From Prolixibacteraceae bacterium (lineage in GTDB: Bacteria > Bacteroidota > Bacteroidia > Bacteroidales > Prolixibacteraceae): DNA of 6,246 bases. The position numbers and the translations under genes were made by a program. The DNA lies in assembly GCA_016930735.1 (NCBI GenBank), contig JAFGGF010000259.1, positions 1 through 6,246 on the forward strand. Direction: 5' to 3'. Under the pieces are notes generated by a model. The model saw only the letters and a program-made list of their open reading frames with translations, did no database searches and was not told where the DNA came from. How positions within the stretch are numbered: the first letter of the stretch is position 1; every line of letters starts with the position of its first letter. Shown one piece after another: positions 1 to 5,641 of the stretch.

Positions 1-26
1 ATTGATTATCAGCTATATAACAAAAC

Positions 27-47
27 AAATGGTATAAATAACCATTT
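27..47 (-). terminator. Weak hairpin, possible terminator of the alkD-like transcript
   Basis: A perfect 7-bp inverted repeat (AAATGGT, 7-nt spacer, ACCATTT). On the minus strand the hairpin is followed by GTTTTGTTAT, a T-rich run as expected for an intrinsic terminator. It lies about 120 nt after the stop codon at 170. Only two of the seven pairs are G-C, so it would be a weak terminator and could be chance in AT-rich DNA. Confidence 0.3.
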
Positions 48-72
48 AATTATGTGCATATTAAAAACAAGT
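47..72 (+). repeat. Left arm of an imperfect inverted repeat flanking the alkD-like gene
   Basis: TAATTATG, 9 nt, AAAACAAGT. The same layout with the same 9-nt spacing occurs in reverse orientation at 937-962, giving 20 of 26 matching bases by eye. It may be chance in AT-rich DNA. Confidence 0.3.
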
Positions 73-169
73 GCGAAACTTAAGTAAATAATTATCAGGA
101 ATTATTAATAAGGACTATTATCATAATTTAAAAGTGCTTTTTGATTACCTGGTTATGTCGGATCCTGTT

Positions 170-889
170 TTACTCCCTTTCCAATTTCGCCATAGCTTTG
201 ATTTTCAACTCTTTTGGCATTTTTTCTATTGCATATCTTAATGATTTGCGAGGCATTATTGACTTATTTTTAATCACATAATCAAATATCGCTTGTTGAT
301 TTGACTCACTGGCGGCCTTTAACATCCATCCATATCCTTTTTGGACCAAATCATCTTTATCCAGAAGCAAAATATCTGCTATCTCCAAAATATCATCAAG
401 AAATTTTCCTTTTCTTGCAGGAATAATTAATGACACCGCTGATGCCCTGCGCACCCATCTGTTGACTGATCTGGCCCATTTTTTTAATCGTACCATATAT
501 TCCGGAAACATTTCAATGAATTCTCCAATCGTATGATTACAAAGTGTATCACATGAAGCCCAATTATTCACATATTCATCAACCCATTTCTCAAATATCT
601 GAAAGTCTTCCGGTTCAAATCTTTTATGGATATGATAAGACCAATTGCAGGCAATGAATGATTCTTCAATAAATCCTGACTGCCACAAGCTTTCACAAAG
701 ATCAAATATTTCAGATTTTGTCTTTAATTCAATAAGCTTGAAATATTCCCTGCTGATTTTATTTACAATTGGAACCTTTACCCCATAAAACTTTATCTTT
801 TCTTTAAAGAATTTCTGACTAGTTCTCTGAGTTTTCTCATCAACATTATTCCTTAGTGTAATTCGTATTTTGTCTATAATATTCTCCAT
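170..889 (-). CDS. AlkD-like DNA alkylation repair protein (DNA glycosylase)
   Basis: This 239-residue protein belongs to the DNA alkylation repair (AlkD, HEAT-like repeat) family, which removes bulky or positively charged alkylated bases such as N3- and N7-alkylpurines from DNA in the cytoplasm without flipping the base. The length is typical. Residues matching those known to shape the active site of Bacillus cereus AlkD are present at nearly the same numbers: Trp110 and Asp114 (in NNWASCDTLC), Arg148 (in WVRRASAVS) and Trp188 (in GYGWML). It is therefore probably active. The start ATG at 887-889 gives the full family N-terminus, with no Shine-Dalgarno sequence, as is usual in Bacteroidota. 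The gene stands alone on the minus strand, divergent from the sigma/efflux cluster, and nothing in the sequence ties it to that cluster. The family call is firm; the exact lesion repaired is not known. Confidence 0.92.
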   Translation of the reverse strand: MENIIDKIRITLRNNVDEKTQRTSQKFFKEKIKFYGVKVPIVNKISREYFKLIELKTKSEIFDLCESLWQSGFIEESFIACNWSYHIHKRFEPEDFQIFEKWVDEYVNNWASCDTLCNHTIGEFIEMFPEYMVRLKKWARSVNRWVRRASAVSLIIPARKGKFLDDILEIADILLLDKDDLVQKGYGWMLKAASESNQQAIFDYVIKNKSIMPRKSLRYAIEKMPKELKIKAMAKLERE

Positions 890-936
890 TATGAACTTAG
901 TGTTAATTTATAAAACGGTTTTTAGCATAAGGCACA

Positions 937-962
937 ACTTGTTTTCAGAATAAGCATAATTA
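937..962 (-). repeat. Right arm of an imperfect inverted repeat flanking the alkD-like gene
   Basis: Read on the minus strand it gives TAATTATG, 9 nt, AAAACAAGT, the inverted partner of 47-72. It falls between the alkD-like start codon and its candidate promoter, so it would be transcribed as part of the leader. Confidence 0.3.
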
Positions 963-1056
963 GTCAGGTTGCTGATTCCTTGTTTCTGGATGCTGGCAAT
1001 AAATATTAAGTTATATATTTTTTTTCAACAAGTCTATTAAGCAATATAATACTATA

Positions 1057-1086
1057 CAAATTTACAAACAACCAGCAACAAGCAAA
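1057..1086 (-). promoter_or_regulatory. Bacteroidota-type promoter facing the alkD-like gene
   Basis: Read on the minus strand, TTTG (1083-1086) is followed after 18 nt by TAAATTTG (1057-1064). This matches the Bacteroidota housekeeping consensus of a -33 TTTG and a -7 TAnnTTTG at accepted spacing. Transcription would start near 1050 and give the alkD-like mRNA a leader of about 160 nt. The motif match is visible in the sequence; promoter activity is inferred. Confidence 0.45.
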
Positions 1087-1194
1087 CAGTCGATGGCAAG
1101 TCAGTTTAATTACTAATTATATACTTGGTAGCGCAGATAGTGATGTGTTTACGAAATAAAATCACCCAATTAGCTGTCATCTCAACATCAGGTA

Positions 1195-1420
1195 TTATAG
1201 CTTTTTCAATATTTCAACAACTTTATCTTCATACAACTTATGCCATTCCGGAGCTAACCCTGTATTGGTATCCTCATAAGTTCCGCCATTCAATTGATAA
1301 GCCATTAGCTTAGACACTGCCTGTTATCAGCAAAGTTGATGTTTTGGACAATGCAATATCAGGGAATAACTTTTTACCAATTAGATTTGATTTAATTGTG
1401 CTTATAGCTTTTTGTTTCAT
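1195..1420 (-). pseudogene. Possible small ORF pair or frameshifted gene remnant
   Basis: Two abutting minus-strand frames of 36 codons each lie here. The first starts at ATG 1418-1420 (MKQKAISTIKSNL...) and stops at 1310-1312. The second starts at ATG 1303-1305 (MAYQLNGGTYEDTNTG...), ends ...VVEILKKL and stops at 1195-1197. The second has a notably protein-like composition, rich in charged residues with an amphipathic end. It lies in a different frame from the first and stays open only a few codons upstream of its ATG, so a single-base frameshift near 1310-1316 would join them into one protein of about 75 residues. I do not recognise the family. Short frames of this size also occur by chance in AT-rich DNA, so this is a candidate only. 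Confidence 0.25.
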
Positions 1421-1506
1421 ATTATTCTATTTTAGTATTTATAATATCCGCAGGAAATGGATTGTATGAAACCCAACATTATTACGGATAATTGCAGGAT
1501 AAAACA

Positions 1507-2088
1507 ATGGAAGATAACAAGATAAATATGTTGGGAGAAAAAGAATTGCTCAGGGATTTGCAGAATGGGGATAAAATCGTTTTCAAGCAGCTTTTCAATA
1601 GCTATCAACAGCTTGTTTATAACGTTTGTTACCATATGAGCAATAGCAGGGAGGAAGCCGAAGATATTACCCAGGATGTTTTTATCAAAGTCTTACATGC
1701 CATTGCCAGTTTTAAGGGAGAAGCAAAATTATCTACCTGGATTTACCGTATTGCAGTGAACACCTGCCTTAAAAACGAAAGCCGCAAAAAACTGAATCAG
1801 CTGGTCTCCCTGGACTTCCTGTTAAAAGAGGAACAAAGTCTGCATTTAATTTTCGATCCGGAAACACCCGACCAAAAATTGGAAAAATCGGAAACTGAAC
1901 AGATTGTCAGGTATGCCATACAGAAGCTGTCTGCCAGGCAAAAAACAGCCGTGGTGCTACATCGTTATGAGAACCTGTCCTATAAAGAAATAGCCAGGGT
2001 TATAGGAATCAGTGTACCGGCCGTGGAATCGTTACTTCATCGCGCTAAAGAAAACCTCGCAGAAAAATTAAAAAAAATACTGCGTTGA
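1507..2088 (+). CDS. RNA polymerase sigma-70 factor, ECF subfamily
   Basis: A 193-residue extracytoplasmic-function sigma factor, which directs core RNA polymerase to a small set of promoters, probably including its own cluster. Sigma region 2 spans about residues 22-90, with the core-binding DITQDVFIKVL segment (53-63) and the promoter-melting STWIYRIAVNTC segment (76-87). Sigma region 4 spans about 133-190, with a helix-turn-helix (ENLSYKEIARVIGIS through HRAKENL, 145-174) that reads the -35 element. Regions 1 and 3 are absent, as in all ECF factors. I chose ATG 1507; an in-frame TTG at 1492 would add five residues, and a second ATG lies at 1528. The next gene encodes an anti-sigma factor, so activity is most likely controlled by sequestration at the membrane. 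An unusually long 170-nt gap separates the two genes. The family call is firm; the target promoters are unknown. Confidence 0.95.
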   Translation: MEDNKINMLGEKELLRDLQNGDKIVFKQLFNSYQQLVYNVCYHMSNSREEAEDITQDVFIKVLHAIASFKGEAKLSTWIYRIAVNTCLKNESRKKLNQLVSLDFLLKEEQSLHLIFDPETPDQKLEKSETEQIVRYAIQKLSARQKTAVVLHRYENLSYKEIARVIGISVPAVESLLHRAKENLAEKLKKILR

Positions 2089-2258
2089 CCGAAAGTTTTT
2101 TCGAAATACAAGATCAAAACTATAAACGCTAACTGAAACTAGCCATCAAAAAAATTGACAGACAGGAAAATGTTTTTTGGCGAGTCTCATCTGACCATTG
2201 AACTTAGCGAAGTGATCTCATGGACGGAGTTAATGTGATTTTATTATAAACAAATGAA
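2089..2258 (+). other. 170-nt gap between sigma and anti-sigma genes
   Basis: The two genes of such pairs usually abut or overlap, so this gap is long. It holds a weak CGAAA/TTTCG hairpin just after the sigma stop codon (2090-2103) with an internal T run. It also holds a 22-codon open frame (ATG 2170 to TGA 2236-2238, beginning MFFGESHLTIEL) and a three-codon ATG-AAA-TGA frame (2254-2262) that overlaps the anti-sigma start. A TTGACA hexamer (2155-2160) has no matching -10 element. No TAnnTTTG box is present. The region may be a regulatory leader, but the sequence does not prove this. Confidence 0.4.
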
Positions 2259-2723
2259 ATGAAGCATAAAACAGTCAGGAGAAAATTGTTACGCTACCTG
2301 GATAATGAATTAGAGCAGGATGAATTAAAATCTGTCCGCCTGCATTTGTCATCATGCCCTGAATGCAACAACTATTTAAAACAACTGGAAAAAATATGGC
2401 TTACCGGACAGCATTTATCCCAGGTTGAAGTACCTCCGTTTTTATGGACAAGACTGTCCGTTCGTCTTGAATCGGAAACTGAGGTCCCAGTTACAAATCA
2501 ATTTTACGCCGCCATGAAACTGTTTATGAAGAAAGCGTTGATACCGACGGCTATCGTGATTACCATTTTTTCAGGCATCCTGTTTGGCAGTGAAATGCAC
2601 AAAGATAACCTTAAGGGCAATCGAGAAACTACCATTATGCAGGATTTTGGTTTTAATTACTTTTCATTGACACCGCCGGGTTACGTAGGCGAAAACCTCG
2701 TTGATTTTAATGCAACAAAATAA
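2259..2723 (+). CDS. Zinc-finger (ZAS) membrane-spanning anti-sigma factor
   Basis: A 154-residue single-pass membrane protein that should bind and inactivate the ECF sigma factor encoded just upstream. The cytoplasmic N-terminal half has the anti-sigma zinc-finger layout: RYLDNEL (12-18), then H-x3-C-x2-C in HLSSCPEC (His29, Cys33, Cys36), followed by the helix NNYLKQLEKIW. The usual upstream Cys ligand is missing; His3 is the only obvious candidate to replace it. VPPFLWTRL (58-66) is the linker type often seen in these proteins. One transmembrane helix spans about 93-110 (ALIPTAIVITIFSGILFG), leaving a periplasmic tail of about 44 residues that could contact the sensor made by the next gene, 9 nt downstream. 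This matches the role of CnrY in the CnrYXH system, although CnrY itself is unrelated in length. The ATG at 2259 gives the normal family N-terminus. Confidence 0.85.
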   Translation: MKHKTVRRKLLRYLDNELEQDELKSVRLHLSSCPECNNYLKQLEKIWLTGQHLSQVEVPPFLWTRLSVRLESETEVPVTNQFYAAMKLFMKKALIPTAIVITIFSGILFGSEMHKDNLKGNRETTIMQDFGFNYFSLTPPGYVGENLVDFNATK

Positions 2724-2732
2724 AATATTGAA

Positions 2733-3215
2733 ATGAAGAAACGAACACTTGCATGGATAGTCATTTTAGTTACTATTGCCAACATATCTTCTCTTGCGAC
2801 CATGTTTTATTTAAAACGGCAGAACAGCGTAAACTGCCAACCGCACAGTAGGTTCGAACAGGTAGAAAAAGAAGTGGGATTAACGCCTTCACAAAATGCA
2901 CAATTTCAGGTTTACCGAGAAACATTCCACAAGGACTTGGATTCACTTGAGCAACTGTTGTATAATCAGCGCAGGAAACTATCACTTGAAATCCGCAAAG
3001 AGAAACCCGACAGCATTCATATTCATGAAATTACGGAACATATTGTAGCTTTACAAAAGAAATCACAAAACAGGGCAATAAATCATTTTTTTCAGATAAA
3101 AAAAATACTTACTCTTGAACAACAGGAGACTTTTTTCAACCTGGCATTGGAAAATTGTTTCCTCACGCAGCAGCGTATCCGGATTTACCAACAGAAACAA
3201 AGTAATCGGCAGTAA
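2733..3215 (+). CDS. Membrane-anchored periplasmic sensor, LTXXQ / heavy-metal-resistance (CpxP/Spy/ZraP/CnrX-like) type
   Basis: A 160-residue protein with an uncleaved-looking N-terminal membrane anchor (about 7-26, flanked by KKR and KRQ) and a helical periplasmic domain. Two LTxxQ motifs, LTPSQ (50-54) and LTLEQ (127-131), sit at the start of helices at either end of that domain. This is the signature of the CpxP/Spy/ZraP/CnrX superfamily of periplasmic chaperones and metal sensors. Possible metal ligands are His66, a compact HIHEITEH cluster (His96, His98, His103), His118, and the two cysteines Cys35 and Cys142. Its place between the anti-sigma factor and the efflux genes suggests it senses the inducing signal and tells the anti-sigma factor, as CnrX does for nickel and cobalt. 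The ligand cannot be assigned: the CnrX ligands are not clearly aligned by eye. A Spy-like chaperone role is the main alternative. Confidence 0.75.
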   Translation: MKKRTLAWIVILVTIANISSLATMFYLKRQNSVNCQPHSRFEQVEKEVGLTPSQNAQFQVYRETFHKDLDSLEQLLYNQRRKLSLEIRKEKPDSIHIHEITEHIVALQKKSQNRAINHFFQIKKILTLEQQETFFNLALENCFLTQQRIRIYQQKQSNRQ

Positions 3216-3261
3216 ATTTTTTATCCTGGAATCAATATTACAAGCATAATCTCATATTAAT

Positions 3262-4578
3262 ATGATAAACAGATTTCTTTTATTCAATATTTTTTTATCC
3301 CTGACATTATCAGGCAACCTGTTGGCCCAGGAAGTTCAAACACGGTTTACTTTGTTCCAATTAATCGACAGTGCCCTGCTTAATAACTACCTTTTACAGG
3401 CAAGCCGTAAGAACAAGCTGATTAAACAGGCCGAATTAGAGATACTGAAAACAAACTATCAGCCCAAAATAAGTACGTCGGCAAGCTTTTCGTTCTGGAA
3501 GTTTCTTTTACCAAACAAGCAAAAAGTACTGGGCGATGCCCTTACCGATGTTTATACTGATGTTTCTATTTACCAAACCATTTACGACTGGGGAGAAAAT
3601 AAGGCAAAAAAATCAATTGTTGAAGAAGAAATAAAAGTGAATGATGAAATACAGAAGCAAATACGGAATACTATCATTTGGGGTGTTTCTGATGCGTATT
3701 TTGAAGTGCTTAAAGCCGAATCCGAAATTTCTGTCCACAAAAATGCGCTGCAACAATTAAAATCGCACCTGCAATATGCCGAAAACCTTTATAAAATTGG
3801 CAGGGTTTCAGGCGTAGATGTACTGAAAATAAATGTGCAGATTTCAGTTGAAGAAAAAAATATGCAAAAGGCGCAAAATGCCCGGTTAAACCAATTGATT
3901 AAAATTAAACGACTTTGCTATCTAAAAGAAGAAGATAGTTTTGATATAGAAAATATCTCCGAAACATTATATAAAGAGACACGCGATTTATCATTTTCAC
4001 CTTATTCACTTTATGATACAGTTATTCAAAATCACCCTGTTTTATTGGCAAGTAACGGGAAAATAAACATTGAAGCCAAACAAAAAGATGTTTACATGTT
4101 ACAAAACCAGCCTGAACTATTCACTTATGGTATTACAAGCTGGGAAAATGCCTATATACCATTTGGCGATAACTTCAATTACAATATAGGTGTTGGCATT
4201 CGCTACACCATTCCTTATTGGGGTGGGGGCAGCTATAAATCAAAAATCGTTCAGAGCAAATACCGGATAGAACAAATGTATGATGAACAAAATCAGACTT
4301 TTCTCGATATAAAAAAGGAGATTGATATAGCTCTGAATACCATTAATGACATAAAAAGTGAAATCGTTAATAATGAAAAAATCATCAGCCTGACAAATGA
4401 AACATTAAACAATGCGTTGGTAAAATATCAGGCAGGACAAGGCACAATTATCGACATACTCGATGGCCAGACAATATTAACAGAAACTTCAATTGCTTAT
4501 AATAAAACCATAATAAATTACTTACAGACACTGGTAAAATTACACTATTTGACAGGTAATGATGATTATCCATTTTAA
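3262..4578 (+). CDS. TolC-family outer-membrane efflux channel
   Basis: A 438-residue outer-membrane factor, the normal family length, that forms the trimeric exit duct of a tripartite efflux pump. A Sec signal peptide ends near residue 23 (LSGNLLAQ before EVQTRF). Two outer-membrane efflux protein repeats follow. The first covers about 28-215, with the TolC-like YDWGENKAK (108-116) and GRVSGVDVLKINVQ (180-193). The second covers about 250-430, with the matching YQAGQGTIIDILDGQTI (389-405), the internal-repeat counterpart. The gene follows the sensor after 46 nt. The adaptor gene follows closely: its first possible ATG overlaps the end of this gene, but the preferred start lies 13 nt after its stop codon. 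This indicates one transcript with the adaptor and pump. Substrate is set by the pump and adaptor, not by this channel. The family call is firm. Confidence 0.92.
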   Translation: MINRFLLFNIFLSLTLSGNLLAQEVQTRFTLFQLIDSALLNNYLLQASRKNKLIKQAELEILKTNYQPKISTSASFSFWKFLLPNKQKVLGDALTDVYTDVSIYQTIYDWGENKAKKSIVEEEIKVNDEIQKQIRNTIIWGVSDAYFEVLKAESEISVHKNALQQLKSHLQYAENLYKIGRVSGVDVLKINVQISVEEKNMQKAQNARLNQLIKIKRLCYLKEEDSFDIENISETLYKETRDLSFSPYSLYDTVIQNHPVLLASNGKINIEAKQKDVYMLQNQPELFTYGITSWENAYIPFGDNFNYNIGVGIRYTIPYWGGGSYKSKIVQSKYRIEQMYDEQNQTFLDIKKEIDIALNTINDIKSEIVNNEKIISLTNETLNNALVKYQAGQGTIIDILDGQTILTETSIAYNKTIINYLQTLVKLHYLTGNDDYPF

Positions 4579-4591
4579 TATAGTACTAAGA

Positions 4592-5641
4592 ATGAAATTT
4601 TCTTTAAAAAGTATTATAATATTTATCCTAACCACAGGCCTATTGGCATATTCCTGCAAACAAGGGAAGGAGCAAAAATCCCAATCAAAAGCGAATAAGA
4701 CACCTTTGGTAAGTGTACAGTCTGCCATTAAAACAAAAATGGTTTCGTTCATCGAAATTACAGGTACTATAGAGGCCAATGTGTTTAGCGACATCAAATC
4801 ACCCGCAGACGGGATTATTGAGTCGCTTATGGCACGCGAAAACCAAAGGGTGGAAAAAGACATGATAATTGCAGTAATCAACCCGAACGACAGGGTGGCG
4901 CTTATATCAAACAACCGATTGCAGGTACAGCATATTGAAGAAAAACTAAACGCAACCGATAGAGATTCAGATGACTCAAAAATATTGGAGCAGAAACTTG
5001 AAAAAGCTAAAAGCAACCTTGAGTACGCTACAAAGATGTATCAGACAATTCCTGTGATCTGCCCCATGAATGGATTGATTACGCAACGTTGGACAGATAA
5101 AGGAAGCCAGGTTGGTGTAAAAGAAAAAATACTTACAGTGAGTGACATGAACTCGCTTGTTATAAAAGCCGAAGTGAATGAAAAGTATTTCGAAGCAATT
5201 AACCAGGGTAAAAAAATTCCTGTAATTCTGAATGCCTATCCAAATGATACATTAACAGGCAGTATCAGCCTTGTGTACCCACAGGTTGATCCCGTAACAC
5301 GCAGTGTGAAATTCGATATCAGAATATTGAATTTCAATAAAACACTACTTCCCGGGATGATGGCATCCGTTAAAATACCGGTTGCAGTTAAAGAATCCGC
5401 AGTTGTTGTTCCCGAAGAGGCAGTACTGATCTCCCCGGATAATAAGAATTTTCTGTTCGTCGTAAACAAGGATTCGCTCGTACTGAAAAGAATGGTGCAA
5501 ACAGGAATCTCTTCAGGCAATAAACTGGAAATTATAACGGGGCTGAAAGAAAACGAAAGAGTTGTTGCATCAGGCCAGGAAATGTTGAAAGACAGCATAA
5601 AAGTCAATATAATGGGGACACCAGGGGGAGGTATTGAATGA
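4592..5641 (+). CDS. RND efflux membrane-fusion (adaptor) lipoprotein
   Basis: A 349-residue periplasmic adaptor that links the inner-membrane RND pump to the TolC channel. I chose ATG 4592 because it puts a clean lipoprotein signal at the N-terminus (KFSLKSIIIFILTTGLLAYSC, lipidated Cys22). In-frame ATGs at 4559 and 4562 would add 10-11 residues before the signal and overlap the tolC-type gene. Domains in order are: a split lipoyl domain (about 66-100 and 153-185, with SPADGIIESL and CPMNGLITQRW), a short helical hairpin between the halves (about 102-152), a beta-barrel (about 187-262, with the usual DPVTRSVKFDIR and LLPGMMASVKIP), and a membrane-proximal domain (about 268-345). The C-terminus is short, without a His-rich metal-binding tail. 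The stop codon overlaps the pump start by ATGA, so the two are probably translationally coupled. Confidence 0.92.
   Translation: MKFSLKSIIIFILTTGLLAYSCKQGKEQKSQSKANKTPLVSVQSAIKTKMVSFIEITGTIEANVFSDIKSPADGIIESLMARENQRVEKDMIIAVINPNDRVALISNNRLQVQHIEEKLNATDRDSDDSKILEQKLEKAKSNLEYATKMYQTIPVICPMNGLITQRWTDKGSQVGVKEKILTVSDMNSLVIKAEVNEKYFEAINQGKKIPVILNAYPNDTLTGSISLVYPQVDPVTRSVKFDIRILNFNKTLLPGMMASVKIPVAVKESAVVVPEEAVLISPDNKNFLFVVNKDSLVLKRMVQTGISSGNKLEIITGLKENERVVASGQEMLKDSIKVNIMGTPGGGIE

Larger units (their letters stand above)
1..169. other. Non-coding stretch downstream of the alkD-like gene
   Basis: Very AT-rich DNA with no credible gene; the longest plus-strand reading frame I noticed that begins with ATG is about 11 codons, starting at position 52. 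It holds a short perfect inverted repeat (27-47, listed separately) and one arm of an imperfect inverted repeat (47-72) whose partner lies on the other side of the alkD-like gene. The minus-strand gene ends at 170, so its transcript would read into this region. Confidence 0.6.
890..1506. other. Long intergenic region between the divergent alkD-like and sigma genes
   Basis: About 617 nt with no convincing gene. Reading from left to right it holds the second arm of the imperfect inverted repeat around the alkD-like gene (937-962), a minus-strand Bacteroidota-type promoter (1057-1086) inside a CAA-rich patch, a possible minus-strand small or decayed reading frame (1195-1420), and an unconvincing -7-like box for the sigma gene (TAGATTTG, 1382-1389). 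A plus-strand open frame at 1125-1313 begins with TTG, lacks protein-like composition and overlaps the minus-strand frames, so I do not call it. Confidence 0.55.

Noticed and set aside
1125..1313. 62-codon plus-strand open frame in the intergenic region
   Set aside because: It starts with TTG, has no recognisable domain or good start context, and overlaps minus-strand frames that look more protein-like.
1382..1389. TAGATTTG, a perfect -7-type box upstream of the sigma gene
   Set aside because: No TTTG lies 17-23 nt upstream; the nearest is about 35 nt away. It is a weak promoter call, though an ECF-type promoter of unknown sequence may exist here.
1432..1635. Minus-strand open frame over the sigma gene start
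   Set aside because: It is antisense to the clear sigma factor coding region and has no family resemblance.
2090..2103. CGAAA/TTTCG hairpin after the sigma stop codon as a terminator
   Set aside because: A five-pair stem whose T run lies inside the hairpin rather than after it is not a credible intrinsic terminator, and the downstream genes belong with the sigma gene.
2155..2160. TTGACA, an E. coli-like -35 hexamer in the sigma/anti-sigma gap
   Set aside because: No -10 element lies at proper spacing, and Bacteroidota do not use this consensus.
2201..2206. GAACTT, resembling a SigmaE-type -35 element, followed by TCTCA
   Set aside because: The spacing to TCTCA is about 11 nt, not the 16-17 nt expected, and the two words are short enough to occur by chance.
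2773..2985. Minus-strand open frame within the sensor gene
   Set aside because: It is a reverse-strand shadow of a gene with clear LTxxQ motifs.
4540..5016. 158-codon minus-strand open frame
   Set aside because: It is Ser/Phe-rich shadow coding opposite the adaptor gene, whose domains are unmistakable.
5236..5607. 123-codon minus-strand open frame
   Set aside because: It is opposite the adaptor beta-barrel and membrane-proximal domain and has shadow-like composition.
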